64,000 nucleotides of DNA from Micromonospora echinospora (GCF_900091495.1 NZ_LT607413.1:5409001-5473000); one strand, 5' to 3'; counted from the stretch's first letter, positions 16,078 through 26,315 are shown. A program made the numbers and translations. The notes: a model not told the origin generated them from the sequence alone.

Positions 16078-19000
16078 ATGCGACAACGCCGTCTTCTGGC
16101 GTACGGCGCGCTCGGCGCCACGCTGGCGACTCTGCTGGTCGGAGTCACCCCCGCCACCGCCCAACCCACGCCGGCCCCGTCGGCTCCGTCGGCTCCCACC
16201 GTCGGTGACGCGGAGCCCACCCGGAGGCTGACCCTGTTCACCGGCGACCGGGTCACCGTGCGAGGCCGGGAGGTGACCGTCGCCCCCCGCGACGGTGTCC
16301 ACTTCGTCCGCCTCCAGCGGGACCGGGCCGACTACGTCATCCCGTCCGACGCCATCCCGCTGCTGCGGGCCGACCGGCTGGACGAGCGGCTGTTCAACGT
16401 CACCGCCCTGCTCGAGTTCGGCTTCGACGAGCTGTCGTACCTGCCCCTGGTGGTCTCCGACGCGACCGCCGTGCGCGGCCTGGACACCGGGCGTGAACTG
16501 GAGGCGGTCGACGGGTTCGCCACCCGGGTGCCGCTGGCCGACCTGGCGAAGACCTGGCAGACCACCCGCACGTCACTGACGCGCGGCAAGGTCTGGGCCG
16601 ACGGTGTCCGCCAGTCCAAGCTGGAGACCAGCGTGCCGATGACCGGTGCCCCGGCGGCCTGGGCGGCCGGGTACGACGGCACCGGGGTGAAGGTCGCGGT
16701 GCTCGACAGCGGCATCGACGACAGCCACCCCGATCTCGCCGGGAAGGTGGTGGCGCGCCGCAACTTTGTGCCCGAGATCGAGACCGCCCTGGACCTCAAC
16801 GGACACGGCACCCACGTGTCGTCGACGATCGTCGGCAGCGGGGCCGCGTCGGGCGGGAGGTACAGGGGGGTGGCGCCCGGCGCGACCCTGCTCGACGGCA
16901 AGGTGTGCTGGAACGCCGAGGGCCGGGGCAACTGCTCCGACTCGGCGATCCTCGCCGCCATGCAGTGGGCGGCCGAATCCGGCGCGACGATCGTCAACAT
17001 GAGCCTGGGCGGCCAGGACGCCGTCGGTGTCGACCCGCTGGAACAGGCGGTCAACGACCTCACCGCCGAGTACGGCACCCTCTTCGTCGTCGCCGCCGGC
17101 AACTACAACGGCTGGCAGTTCCGGGTCGGTTCGCCGTCCACGGCGGACGCGGCGCTGTCGGTGGCGAACGTCGACCGGGCCGGGGAACTGAACTGGTCGT
17201 CGCTGCGCGGACCCCGGATCGGCGACTACGGCGTCAAGCCGGACATCGGCGGGCCGGGCACCGAGATCACCGCCGCCCGCTCGCCGAGCGCGCTCGGCCA
17301 CCTGCCGACCGGGTCGTACTTCGCCGCCACCGGCACCTCCATGGCCGCCCCGCACGTGGCCGGCGCCGCCGCCCTGCTGACCCAGGCCCACCCGGACTGG
17401 AAGGCCACGCAGCTCAAGGAGGCGCTGATGGCCACGGCGGCACCGAACCTGGCGTACGACGTCTTCGCGCAGGGCGCCGGCTTCGTCGACGTCGACAAGG
17501 CGCTGCGCCAGCCGGTCACCGTCAGCCCGGCGTCGCTCAGCCTCGGGGTGCTCGAGTGGCCGCACACCGAGGCGCCCACCGCGCGGACCATGACCTACCA
17601 CAACCGCGGTGACCGGCCGGTGACGCTCGACCTGGCCCTCGACGGCACCGCGCCGCCGGGCCTGCTGACGCTGAGCGCGACCACCCTGACCGTGCCGGCC
17701 GGCGGCGACGCGACCGTCCAGGTCACCGTGGACGAACGGGCGAGCACCTCGTACGGCCTCTACAGCGGGCGACTGGTGGCCACCGCCGGTGACGTCACCC
17801 TCCGGACGCCGTTCAGCGTCTACCACGAGGAACCGGCGGCGGGTCTCACCATCGACGCCATCGGCCGGGACGGCGGTGCCCCCGCCACGGTGCTGGTCGA
17901 GCTGGTCAACCCCGACCCGCAGAACTACGCCAGCCATACGTTCTACACGTCGAGCGCGTCGCTGCGGGTGCCGCTGAACAGCTCCTGGCGGCTGTCCGCG
18001 TACATCGAGGAGGCCGACGGCACGGTCTCCCTGCTGACCGACAACCGTCTCGTCGCCGGCACCGACCGGAAGGTGGTGCTCGACGCGCGGAAGGCGCGAC
18101 CGCTCGACATCACCGTCCCGGACCGCCGGGCGCGGGCGCAGGACGCCTCGGTCATGGTACTGCGCGGCGGCGACCGGCTGGTCACGTACGCCGGTGTCAC
18201 CGGCGATCTGGACAAGATCCTCACCGCCGACGTCGGTCCCACCGACCTGCCGGGCGTGACCACCCAGGTGCACGCGGTCTTCCAGGGCCCCGCCCGCCGG
18301 GACAGCGCCCCCGACGTCTACCAGTTGGGCTGGCGCATCCGGGGCTCCTTCGTCACCGGCCTGGTCCGGCACGTCTCGCGCGAGGACCTGGCCACCGTGC
18401 AGGCCGAGTACGCGCAGAACGCGACCGGCGTAGCGGCGTGGCGCATCAACGGCAGCCCCGACCCGGACTCCGGCGGTGGCGGGCTCATGCTGACCAGTCA
18501 ACTGCCGGCCGTGGCGACGCCGGGACGCCGTACCGAGTACTACAACGGTGACGTGCCGTGGCTGACCGACGTCCAGGAGGAGACCGTCGACGGCGGCCTG
18601 TTGATCCTCAACCTGGCGACCACGGAGCCGGTCACCTACCGGCCCGGCCGCCGCTACGTCGAGCGCTGGAACGGCACGGCGCTCAACACCACCCTGATCC
18701 CGCAGAACGGCGGCTCACCGGCCGTCGCGCGGCAGGGCGACTCGATCCAGGCCGCGCTCACCGGCTACACCGACGGGGCCGGCCACGTGGGTCTGCCGTA
18801 CTCGATGACCAACCACCGGTTCACCCTGCACCAGGGCGACCGGCTGGTCGGCGAGCACACCTACCTGTACGGCTCGTGGCAGGTCGCCCCGGAACCGACC
18901 ACCTACCGCATGCGGTACGCGTTCGACCTGCCCGAACCCTACCGGCTGTCCCGGCGGCTGGAGACGGAGTGGACCTTCACCACCTCCGCCGCGCAGCAGG

Positions 19001-19323
19001 GCGCGCTGCCGCTCACGTCGATCGGGTTCCGGCCGGCGCTGGCGCTGGACAACAGCGTCCGGGCGGGCAGCCGACTGACCGTCCCGCTGACGTTCGCCCA
19101 GCAGGCGACCGCAGGGCGGGTGACGTCGGCGACGGTGTCGGTGTCGTTCGACGACGGCCGCACCTGGACGGCGGCGCCGACGGCGGAGAAGCACGGGACG
19201 TACACCGCCACCGTGCGGCATCCGAGGGACAGCTCCGGGTTCGTGTCGCTGCGTGCCACCGCCGTCGACAGCGCGGGGAACACCGTCACCACCACCGTCT
19301 ACCGGGCCTACCAGGTCAGGTGA
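16078..19323 (+). CDS. Secreted subtilisin-like serine protease (S8) with long C-terminal extension
   Basis: 1081 residues with a signal peptide (cleavage near TPATAQP) and a propeptide of about 150 residues. The catalytic triad is complete: Asp210 (VAVLDSG), His243 (NGHGTH) and Ser421 (GTSMAAPHVAG). After residue 480 come Ig/Fn3-like beta domains (PHTEAPTARTMTYHNRGDRPV and later) and a C-terminal domain with an exposed beta pattern (SVSFDDGRTWTAAP), presumably for substrate or surface binding. This long actinomycete S8 architecture is typical of extracellular enzymes released in late growth. Start ATG 16078; the preceding sequence is only weakly Shine-Dalgarno-like (GTGGAGACG). Confidence 0.95.
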   Translation: MRQRRLLAYGALGATLATLLVGVTPATAQPTPAPSAPSAPTVGDAEPTRRLTLFTGDRVTVRGREVTVAPRDGVHFVRLQRDRADYVIPSDAIPLLRADRLDERLFNVTALLEFGFDELSYLPLVVSDATAVRGLDTGRELEAVDGFATRVPLADLAKTWQTTRTSLTRGKVWADGVRQSKLETSVPMTGAPAAWAAGYDGTGVKVAVLDSGIDDSHPDLAGKVVARRNFVPEIETALDLNGHGTHVSSTIVGSGAASGGRYRGVAPGATLLDGKVCWNAEGRGNCSDSAILAAMQWAAESGATIVNMSLGGQDAVGVDPLEQAVNDLTAEYGTLFVVAAGNYNGWQFRVGSPSTADAALSVANVDRAGELNWSSLRGPRIGDYGVKPDIGGPGTEITAARSPSALGHLPTGSYFAATGTSMAAPHVAGAAALLTQAHPDWKATQLKEALMATAAPNLAYDVFAQGAGFVDVDKALRQPVTVSPASLSLGVLEWPHTEAPTARTMTYHNRGDRPVTLDLALDGTAPPGLLTLSATTLTVPAGGDATVQVTVDERASTSYGLYSGRLVATAGDVTLRTPFSVYHEEPAAGLTIDAIGRDGGAPATVLVELVNPDPQNYASHTFYTSSASLRVPLNSSWRLSAYIEEADGTVSLLTDNRLVAGTDRKVVLDARKARPLDITVPDRRARAQDASVMVLRGGDRLVTYAGVTGDLDKILTADVGPTDLPGVTTQVHAVFQGPARRDSAPDVYQLGWRIRGSFVTGLVRHVSREDLATVQAEYAQNATGVAAWRINGSPDPDSGGGGLMLTSQLPAVATPGRRTEYYNGDVPWLTDVQEETVDGGLLILNLATTEPVTYRPGRRYVERWNGTALNTTLIPQNGGSPAVARQGDSIQAALTGYTDGAGHVGLPYSMTNHRFTLHQGDRLVGEHTYLYGSWQVAPEPTTYRMRYAFDLPEPYRLSRRLETEWTFTTSAAQQGALPLTSIGFRPALALDNSVRAGSRLTVPLTFAQQATAGRVTSATVSVSFDDGRTWTAAPTAEKHGTYTATVRHPRDSSGFVSLRATAVDSAGNTVTTTVYRAYQVR

Positions 19324-19334
19324 CCGGTGTGAGG

Positions 19335-19371
19335 CACGCGGGGCCGGGCGGTCCGGGCCCGGCCCCGCGTG
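19335..19371. terminator. 15-bp hairpin between convergent genes
   Basis: CACGCGGGGCCGGGC (19335-19349) pairs perfectly with 19357-19371 around a 7-base loop. It is 12 bases past the protease stop and just before the stop of the opposite regulator gene, so it can serve both. Confidence 0.75.
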
Positions 19372-19373
19372 GC

Positions 19374-21737
19374 TCAGGAGACCCGTCGACCGGGCGGCGA
19401 GCCGAGTTCCGCGAGCCGGCCGAGGGCCTGGTCCACCAGGTCCGCCGGCCCGACCTGCCGGGCGATACGGACGGCCCGCCGCAGCTCGCCGCGCGCCTCG
19501 TCCACCCGGCCCAGCCGGGCGAGCGCGCCACCCAGCCCGTACCGGCACCGGGCCTCGCTCTGCCGTACCCCGGCCCGTTGCAGCAGGGGCAGCGCCACCC
19601 GGAGACTGGTGGCCGCGGCGGCCCAGCGGCGCAGTGCCAGCAGGCTCAGCCCGACGTTCAGGTGCAGGTGGCCGGCGGTCAGGTCACCGACCTGCGGGGA
19701 CGGTGCCCGACCCGGATCGGTCAGCAGCGCCTCCAGCCGCCGGTAGTGCGCGATGGCCTCCCGGTGCCGGCCGGCCTGGGCGAGGCTGCCGGCCAGCAGC
19801 GACAGCGCCTGCGCGTAGCCGTCCCGGTCCCCGGCGGCGTCCAGGAACGGCAGCGCCCGCCCGGCCGCCGCCTGCGCCTCGGTGGCGTCGCCCCGACGTC
19901 TGGCGGCGGTGCCGAGGTAGGTCCACGCCCAGCCCTGCTGGTCGAGGTCGGCCACGGTGGTGGCCAGGCGCAGCGCCTCCCGGGCCGGCGCCTCGGCCAG
20001 GTCGGGACGCAGCGCGCAGGTGCTGTACGCCCACGACACGTAGTTCAGGTGGACGGCCTGGCCGCGAGGATCGCCGAGCGCCTCGGCCGAGGCCGCCGAC
20101 ATCTGGTACACCTCCAGCCAGTTCCGCCAGTGCGTCCACCGGTCGGAGAACCAGTGCATGGCGTCGGCGACCGCCATCACCTCGGCGTGCCGTCCCGCCC
20201 CGAAGGCCGTGCGCAGCGCGCCGAGCCAGTTCCGGCTCTCCTGCTCGATCCAGCGGCCGGCCTCCTCGGCCGAGGCCGGGCCGTGACCGGTCCCGCCGGT
20301 GTGGCCCGGCTCGAACCACCGCCCGGCGGCCACCGCGGTGTCGAGCAGCCAGGTGACCACGCGGTCCTCGCTCTCCCGTCGCGCCTGCGCGCTCTCCTCG
20401 GCGGCCAGCCGGGCCCGGGCGAAGAGCCGCATCAGGTCGTGGAACCGGTAGCGGCCGTCGGTGGCCGGCTGGAGCAGCCCGAGTTCCGCCAGTTCCTCCA
20501 GGGCCGTCTCGGTCGCCCGGACGCCCAGGCCGGCGGCCTGCGCGGCTAGGTCCAGGCCGGCGTCCGGGCCGGGGATCAGGGACAACCGCCGGAACGTACG
20601 GGCGGCGGCGACGGACAACTGCCGGTAGGAGAGCATGAACGGGGCCGCGATCTGGAGGTCCCCGGCGACCAGCAGGTCGAGCCGGTCGTCCTGGTCGGCC
20701 AGCCGGCGCAACAGGTACGCCACACTCCAGTCCGGACGGCTGAGCAGACGGTTGCCGGCGATCCGCAGCGCCAGCGGCAGGTGACCGCAGGCCCGCACGA
20801 GGCCGAGCAGCATGGCGTCCGGCTCGGCGGCGGCGCGGTCCGCTCCGATGATCCGGTGCAGCAGGGCGACCGCCTCGCCCCCGGTGAGGGTGGGCAGGGT
20901 GCGCCGCTCGACCGCCTCCAGGCCGGCCAGGGCACGCCGGCTGGTGACGATCGTCATCGTGCCGCCGGCACCCGGCAACAGCGGGCGGACCTGTGCCTCG
21001 TCGGCCGCGTTGTCGAGCAGCAGCAGGATGCGCCGGTCCCGCAGCAGCGCCCGGTACCGGGCGCTGCGTGCGTGCTCGTCGCCCGGCACCCCGGTCTCCT
21101 CCACGCCGAGCGCGGTCAGCAGCCGGAGCAGCAGGTCGTCCGGGCGTGGCGGGTCGGCGTCGAGGCCGCGCAGGTCGACGAAGAGCACACCGTCCGGGAA
21201 CGACTCGGCGTACCGGGCCGCGGCCTGCACCATGAGCGCCGTCTTGCCCAGACCGGGTGGCCCGGACACGACCGCCACCACCGGGGTGCCCGGCCGGTCG
21301 GGCGGTTCGGCGCTGCGGGCGACGAGATCGCCCAACCAGCGCAGTTCGTCGTGTCGGCCGGTGAAGTCGGCGACGGTCCGGGGCGGGGCCAGCGCCGGGG
21401 CCGTCCGGGTGACGCGCCGGCCGGCACGGGCCGTCTCCCGCAGCGCGGTGGCCGCGCCGTCCGGCAGGTCCAGCGCCCGGACGAGCGCCTCGACGGTACG
21501 GCGTTGCGGCACCCGGCTGCGTCCCCGTTCCATGTCGCTGATCGCCCGGACGCTGATCCGCGACGCGGCGGCCAACTCCTCGATGGTCAGGCCGGTGTCG
21601 GTGCGGTGCCGGCGCAGCAGCAGGCCGAACCGGTTCGGCTCGGCGGCCGGCGGGTCGGGCCGGCCCGGTGCGGCCGGATGGCGTGGTGTCGCCTCCGCGT
21701 CGGCGTCGGGCGGTGGGCCACCGCCGGGGGAGCCCAT
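19374..21737 (-). CDS. XRE-type HTH regulator with NB-ARC ATPase and TPR domains
   Basis: 787 residues. After a Pro-rich leader, an XRE helix-turn-helix (LTIEELAAASRISVRAISDM) covers about residues 35-100. An NB-ARC domain follows with P-loop SGPPGLGKTAL, Walker B ILLLLDNAADE and the later GHLPLALRIAG (GLPL-like) motif, then a winged-helix section and C-terminal TPR-like repeats. This is the AfsR/SARP-related STAND architecture without the SARP activation domain. Such proteins are ATP-driven switches that control secondary metabolism or development; the target is not evident. It ends 36 bases from the subtilase stop and is divergent from the M23 peptidase. Confidence 0.92.
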   Translation of the reverse strand: MGSPGGGPPPDADAEATPRHPAAPGRPDPPAAEPNRFGLLLRRHRTDTGLTIEELAAASRISVRAISDMERGRSRVPQRRTVEALVRALDLPDGAATALRETARAGRRVTRTAPALAPPRTVADFTGRHDELRWLGDLVARSAEPPDRPGTPVVAVVSGPPGLGKTALMVQAAARYAESFPDGVLFVDLRGLDADPPRPDDLLLRLLTALGVEETGVPGDEHARSARYRALLRDRRILLLLDNAADEAQVRPLLPGAGGTMTIVTSRRALAGLEAVERRTLPTLTGGEAVALLHRIIGADRAAAEPDAMLLGLVRACGHLPLALRIAGNRLLSRPDWSVAYLLRRLADQDDRLDLLVAGDLQIAAPFMLSYRQLSVAAARTFRRLSLIPGPDAGLDLAAQAAGLGVRATETALEELAELGLLQPATDGRYRFHDLMRLFARARLAAEESAQARRESEDRVVTWLLDTAVAAGRWFEPGHTGGTGHGPASAEEAGRWIEQESRNWLGALRTAFGAGRHAEVMAVADAMHWFSDRWTHWRNWLEVYQMSAASAEALGDPRGQAVHLNYVSWAYSTCALRPDLAEAPAREALRLATTVADLDQQGWAWTYLGTAARRRGDATEAQAAAGRALPFLDAAGDRDGYAQALSLLAGSLAQAGRHREAIAHYRRLEALLTDPGRAPSPQVGDLTAGHLHLNVGLSLLALRRWAAAATSLRVALPLLQRAGVRQSEARCRYGLGGALARLGRVDEARGELRRAVRIARQVGPADLVDQALGRLAELGSPPGRRVS

Positions 21738-22027
21738 CAGACGGGCGGCAGGATCGCCTCGTGGGCACGGCGCTCCGTGCGGGACGAGTCGATCACCTGC
21801 GGCACGTGCCCGATCATGCCATGCCTCCCGCGCCGCACGTCACCTGAGACGAGCAGGGAATCTGCGACCTCTCCGGCCGGCCCGGCGGGCTCGGCGGCCC
21901 CGTCGGGCCGGGGCGTCGGCGCCGGCGGTGCCGGGCCGCCGGGAAGGTCGTCTATATCGACGATGATCGTCCAGCGGTATGGTCGGCGTCTGTCTCGATC
22001 TCTCTGACCAGCCCGGAAGGGAGCTCC

Positions 22028-23407
22028 ATGAGGAGCATCGTTGCCCGTGTCCTCGCGGTGGCGGGCCTGGCGCTCGCCGTCGTCGCGGTGCCGGTGGTGC
22101 CCGCGGTCGGCCCGGCCGTGCTCGGCACGGCGGCCCAGGCGGCGGGCCCACGGCCGGACTTCCAACTGCCGTTCCCCTGCGGGGAGTCGTGGCGGTTGGC
22201 CACCTACTACGGCCACGACGACTACGACATCGACATGACCTGGAACGGTGGCGCCAGCAGCGGTCGGCCGATCCTCGCCTCTTACAGCGGCACGGTGGCC
22301 TTCGCCGGCTGGGGCAACGGCGGTGGCTGGTACGTCGTCCTCGACCACGGTGCCGGTTGGCGGACGTCCTACCTGCACATGATCGAGGCGCCGCCGGTGC
22401 GGGCCGGCCAGTGGGTCGCTACCGGCCAGCAGATCGGCCGGGTCGGCAGCACCGGCAACTCCACCGGCCCGCACCTGCACTACGAGCAGACGCGGGACGG
22501 GGTCAAGACCGAGGCGTGGTTCAACGGAGTCCCGTCCGGCATCACCTCGGACGGGAGCCCGCACACCGGACCGCTCTACGTCTCCGGGCCCGTGTCGGCT
22601 CCCCGCAGCGTGGTCAGCAACAACTGTGGTGCGGCGGCCCGGCAGGTGTGGGAGGCGGCCAGTAACGCCGGCTGGCGGGCGCTGCCGGTCAGCGGCGCGG
22701 CCGGGCCGGTCGTCGGCTCGGCCACCGCCGCGATCGAGCTGAACGGCGTGAAGATCGTCTACACGGTGCAGGACGGCCGGGTGTACGAGGCGGCCAGCAA
22801 CACCGGTTGGCGCAATCTCTGGACCGGCATCTCCGGGGTGAGCAACTCGGCGTTGGCGGCGATCGCCGTGGATGGTGTGAAGTACGTGTACACGGTGGTC
22901 GGTGGTTGGGTGCATGAGGCGTCGAGTGCGAATGGTTGGCGGAATCTGAATTCCGGGATTTCCGGGGTGAGTGGTTCGGCGTTGGCGGCGATCGCGGTGA
23001 ATGGTGTGAAGTACGTGTACACGGTGGTCGGCGGTGTGGTGCACGAGGCCCACAGCGCCAACGGCTGGCGGAATTTGAACTCGGGGATTTCCGGGGTGAG
23101 TGGTTCGGCGTTGGCGGCGATCGCGGTGAATGGTGTGAAGTACGTGTACACGGTGGTCGGTGGCGTGGTGCACGAGGCCCACAGCGCCAACGGCTGGCGG
23201 AATTTGAACTCGGGGATTTCCGGGGTGAGTGGTTCGGCGTTGGCGGCGATCAGCGTGAACGGCGTGAAGCACGTCTACACCGTGATCGGTGGTGCGGTGC
23301 ACGAGGCGGCCAGCGACAACGGCTGGCGCAACCTCAACTCCGGCGTACGCGGTTCGACCGTCTCCGCCCTGACGTTGAACGGCGTGAAGATCCTCTACGC
23401 CGCCTGA
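22028..23407 (+). CDS. Secreted M23 metallopeptidase with tandem 43-residue repeats
   Basis: 459 residues. The signal peptide ends near AAQAAG. Residues 45-165 form an M23/LytM domain with zinc ligands His63, Asp67 (YGHDDYD) and His151 (HLH, His149 also catalytic), so endopeptidase action on peptidoglycan cross-links or on other Gly-rich peptides is likely. From about residue 226 there are six 43-residue units (consensus around NGVKYVYTV and ANGWRNLNSG), two of them almost identical in DNA. Such units resemble blades of beta-propeller lectins and may bind the cell wall. GGAAGGGAG lies just upstream of ATG 22028. Confidence 0.92.
   Translation: MRSIVARVLAVAGLALAVVAVPVVPAVGPAVLGTAAQAAGPRPDFQLPFPCGESWRLATYYGHDDYDIDMTWNGGASSGRPILASYSGTVAFAGWGNGGGWYVVLDHGAGWRTSYLHMIEAPPVRAGQWVATGQQIGRVGSTGNSTGPHLHYEQTRDGVKTEAWFNGVPSGITSDGSPHTGPLYVSGPVSAPRSVVSNNCGAAARQVWEAASNAGWRALPVSGAAGPVVGSATAAIELNGVKIVYTVQDGRVYEAASNTGWRNLWTGISGVSNSALAAIAVDGVKYVYTVVGGWVHEASSANGWRNLNSGISGVSGSALAAIAVNGVKYVYTVVGGVVHEAHSANGWRNLNSGISGVSGSALAAIAVNGVKYVYTVVGGVVHEAHSANGWRNLNSGISGVSGSALAAISVNGVKHVYTVIGGAVHEAASDNGWRNLNSGVRGSTVSALTLNGVKILYAA
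22706..23404 (+). repeat. 129-bp tandem repeat array in the M23 gene
   Basis: Units begin at 22706, 22835, 22964, 23093, 23222 and 23351 (last one partial), exactly 129 bp (43 codons) apart. The units at 22964 and 23093 differ at only two bases, and the following units share long identical blocks; the outer units are diverged. The central units also use unusual G/T-ending codons (GGT, GTG, TTG, GCG) compared with the C-ending codons around them. Confidence 0.9.
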
Positions 23408-23419
23408 CGGCGGGTCGGT

Positions 23420-23448
23420 CGGGCGGGGTCGGCGCACGACCCCGCCCG
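23420..23448. terminator. 12-bp hairpin between convergent genes
   Basis: CGGGCGGGGTCG (23420-23431) pairs perfectly with 23437-23448 around a 5-base loop, between the M23 stop and the ramB stop. It is probably a bidirectional terminator. Confidence 0.7.
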
Positions 23449-23464
23449 TCTGGCCGTCGCCCGT

Positions 23465-24859
23465 TCAGTCCCGCAGCGGGTACGGGATGAAGGTGCTGCG
23501 GTTCTCGTCCAGGTCGAGCCGCCGGCTGATCGGCGGCGCGGCCCGCTGGGGGCAGCTCATCCGCTCGCAGGTCTTGCAGCCCGGCCCGATCGGCGTCGCG
23601 GCCTCGGCGGCGTGCAGGTCCATCCCGGCCGAGTAGACCAGCCGGCCGGCGTGTCGGATCTCGCACCCCAACCCGATCGCGTAGGCCTTGCCGGGCTGGC
23701 CGTAGCCGCCGTGGTGGCGGGTGATCGTGCGGGCGATCCACAGGTAGCGCTGCCCGTCCGGCATGGCGGCGACCTGCGTGACCACCCGGCCCGGTGAGCT
23801 GAACGCCTCGTAGACGTTCCACAGCGGACAGGTCCCGCCGGTGCGGGAGAACGGGAAGCCGGTGGCGGACTGCCGTTTCGACATGTTGCCGGCCCGGTCG
23901 ACCCGGACGAACGAGAACGGCACGCCCCGGGCCCGGGGCCGCTGCAGTGTGCTCAGCCGGTGGCAGACCGTCTCCCACCCCATCGCGAAGTGCTCGGTGA
24001 GCAGGTCGATGTCGTACCGGCGGCGCTCGGCGGCGGCCAGGAACTGCCCGTACGGCAGGATCAGCGCCGCGGCGAAGTAGTTCGCCAGGCCGACCCGGGT
24101 GAGGATCTGGGTCTGGGTGTCGTCGAACCGTTCCTCCTCGACGATCTCGTCGATCACGTCGGCGTACTCCAGCAGCGCGATCTGCGCGGCCATCCGCATC
24201 GCCTCCTGCCCGCCGCGCAGCGACGTGGACAGGTGCAGGGTCTGGGTCTGCGGTCGGTACCGGTGCAGTTCACCGCCGAGTTGGCCGGCCTCCTCGCGGG
24301 AGATCCGGATCCCGTGCCGCTGCGCCAACCGGTCCCGCAGGACGGCGCGGACCTCGCCCCGGCGCAGCCCGATCCGCGTGGCCAACTGCTCCGCCGCCTC
24401 GTCCAGGTCGGGTACGTAGTTCTGCCGCCGGTAGAAGAACTCGGTGACCTGGTCGTGCGGGCTGCGGCCGACCAGGTCCCGGTCGCCGACCAGCTCGGCG
24501 AGCTGTTCGTCGAGCTGCTGGTGACGACGGTGCAGTTCGAGCACCGCCTCGGCCGCCTCGGGCAGCCGGTTGGCCAGCTCGGTGAGGTCGGCGATGCCGA
24601 CCCGGCCGCCCAGCGCCTCCCGCAGCCCGGCGACCAGCCGGGGCGTGTCGTGCGGGGCGAAGACGGTCGGGTCGACGCCGAAGACCTCGGTGATGCGCAT
24701 GAGCACCGGGACCGTCAGTGGCCGGGAGTCGTGCTCGATCTGGTTGAGGTAGCTCGGCGAGATGTTCAACAGCCGGGCGAGATCCGCCTGACTCAGCGCG
24801 CGGTCCTGGCGCATCCGGCGCAGCCGGGCGCCGCCGAAGGTCTTGGTGATCGCCCTCAC
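23465..24859 (-). CDS. ramB: RamB-type regulator of acetate/glyoxylate metabolism
   Basis: 464 residues. An XRE helix-turn-helix (LSQADLARLLNISPSYLNQI) opens the protein, followed by an ImmA/IrrE-like central domain (HFAMGWETVCHRLSTL) and a C-terminal short-chain acyl-CoA-sensing type domain with a cysteine cluster (CKTCERMSC). Length and order match mycobacterial and corynebacterial RamB, which represses aceA, aceB and other acetate genes. The start is a GTG; its ribosome site GGGGGAG is unusually close, but homologues start at the same place. It is divergent from aceA-aceB, and a RamB-like half site lies between them, supporting the assignment. Confidence 0.92.
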   Translation of the reverse strand: MRAITKTFGGARLRRMRQDRALSQADLARLLNISPSYLNQIEHDSRPLTVPVLMRITEVFGVDPTVFAPHDTPRLVAGLREALGGRVGIADLTELANRLPEAAEAVLELHRRHQQLDEQLAELVGDRDLVGRSPHDQVTEFFYRRQNYVPDLDEAAEQLATRIGLRRGEVRAVLRDRLAQRHGIRISREEAGQLGGELHRYRPQTQTLHLSTSLRGGQEAMRMAAQIALLEYADVIDEIVEEERFDDTQTQILTRVGLANYFAAALILPYGQFLAAAERRRYDIDLLTEHFAMGWETVCHRLSTLQRPRARGVPFSFVRVDRAGNMSKRQSATGFPFSRTGGTCPLWNVYEAFSSPGRVVTQVAAMPDGQRYLWIARTITRHHGGYGQPGKAYAIGLGCEIRHAGRLVYSAGMDLHAAEAATPIGPGCKTCERMSCPQRAAPPISRRLDLDENRSTFIPYPLRD

Positions 24860-24921
24860 CTCCCCCTACGTCGGGCCTGGTCCGTCGACATTAACACCGC
24901 TGTAAAGATGGGTCTTCGCAC

Positions 24922-24932
24922 GTTGGCAAAAC
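24922..24932. promoter_or_regulatory. Possible RamB binding site upstream of aceA
   Basis: GTTGGCAAAAC differs by one base from the core of the reported RamB site (TTTGCAAA), in an A+T-rich patch of the ramB-aceA divergent region. It is placed about 110 bases before the aceA start and 65 bases before ramB, suited to control of both. Confidence 0.4.
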
Positions 24933-25043
24933 GGCGCTCCTACTTTTCAATAATTGGCTTCTTCCGTCCCTCGACCCACCCGCCGGACCCGTGTGACCGT
25001 GGGCGGCACACCGATACACCGGCACCCGAGGGGAGCGAGGACC

Positions 25044-26315
25044 ATGCAGACCGCGGTCGAGCAGTTGCGACACGTTTGGGAGAACGACCAGCGCTGGCAG
25101 GGAGTGCGGCGCAGCTACCGCGCCGAGGACGTGGTCCGGCTGCGCGGCGCGATCCAGGAGGAGCACACCCTGGCCCGGCACGGCGCGGAACGTCTGTGGC
25201 GCCTGCTGCACAGCGAGGACTACGTCCACGCGCTCGGCGCGCTCACCGGCAACCAGGCGGTGCAGATGGTCCGGGCCGGCCTGAAGGCCATCTACCTCTC
25301 CGGCTGGCAGGTGGCGGCGGACGCCAACCTCGCCGGACACACCTACCCCGACCAGAGCCTCTACCCGGCCAACTCGGTCCCGGCGGTGGTGCGGCGGATC
25401 AACAACGCGCTGCTCCGGGCCGCCCAGATCACCACCGCCGAGGGGGACACCGCCGGAACCGACTGGCTGGCCCCCATCGTCGCCGACGCCGAGGCCGGCT
25501 TCGGTGGCCCGCTCAACGCGTACGAGCTGATGACCGCGATGATCGCGGCCGGCGCCGCCGGCGTGCACTGGGAGGACCAGCTCGCCGCCGAAAAGAAGTG
25601 CGGCCATCTGGGCGGCAAGGTGCTCGTCCCCACCGGGCAGCACATCCGCACCCTGGAGGCGGCGCGGCTCGCCGCCGACGTGGCCGGGGTGCCGACCGTC
25701 GTCATCGCCCGGACCGACGCGCAGGCCGCCACGCTGCTCACCACCGACGTGGACGAGCGGGACCGGCCCTTCGTCACCGGCGACCGGACCGCCGAGGGCT
25801 TCTACCGGGTCCGCAACGGCATCGAGCCGTGCGTCGCCCGGGGGCTGGCGTACGCCCCGCATGCCGACCTGCTCTGGATGGAGACCAGCACCCCGGACCT
25901 GGAGGTCGCCCGCCGCTTCGCCGAGGCGATCAAGGACCAGTACCCGGACCAGCTCCTCGCCTACAACTGCTCGCCGTCGTTCAACTGGCGCAAGCACCTC
26001 GACGACGCGACCATCGCCAAGTTCCAGCGGGAGCTCGGGCACATGGGGTACAAGTTCCAGTTCATCACCCTGGCCGGTTTCCACGCCCTGAACTACTCGA
26101 TGTTCGACCTGGCGCGCGGCTACGCCGCCGACGGCATGCCCGCCTACGTCGGGCTCCAGGAGCGGGAGTTCGCCGCCGAGGCGGCCGGCTACACCGCGGT
26201 CAAGCACCAGCGTGAGGTGGGCACCGGCTACTTCGACCTGATCAGCACCGTGCTCAACCCGGCCGCCGAGACCACCGCCCTGCGCGGCTCCACCGAAGAG
26301 GAGCAGTTCGCGTGA
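25044..26315 (+). CDS. aceA: Isocitrate lyase
   Basis: 423 residues from ATG 25044, preceded by GGGAGCGAGG. It has the isocitrate lyase signature KKCGH (184-188) with the catalytic Cys186, and the substrate and Mg2+ binding regions ([29 protein letters not shown]). Length matches the short bacterial ICL1 type (about 430). It cleaves isocitrate to glyoxylate and succinate, the first step of the glyoxylate shunt. The stop overlaps the malate synthase start by 4 nt, and the ramB gene lies divergently upstream, so the operon should be induced on acetate or fatty acids. Confidence 0.98.
   Translation: MQTAVEQLRHVWENDQRWQGVRRSYRAEDVVRLRGAIQEEHTLARHGAERLWRLLHSEDYVHALGALTGNQAVQMVRAGLKAIYLSGWQVAADANLAGHTYPDQSLYPANSVPAVVRRINNALLRAAQITTAEGDTAGTDWLAPIVADAEAGFGGPLNAYELMTAMIAAGAAGVHWEDQLAAEKKCGHLGGKVLVPTGQHIRTLEAARLAADVAGVPTVVIARTDAQAATLLTTDVDERDRPFVTGDRTAEGFYRVRNGIEPCVARGLAYAPHADLLWMETSTPDLEVARRFAEAIKDQYPDQLLAYNCSPSFNWRKHLDDATIAKFQRELGHMGYKFQFITLAGFHALNYSMFDLARGYAADGMPAYVGLQEREFAAEAAGYTAVKHQREVGTGYFDLISTVLNPAAETTALRGSTEEEQFA

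Noticed and set aside
22706..23404. CRISPR array
   Set aside because: The 129-bp phased repeats are in frame, encode protein and have no spacers.
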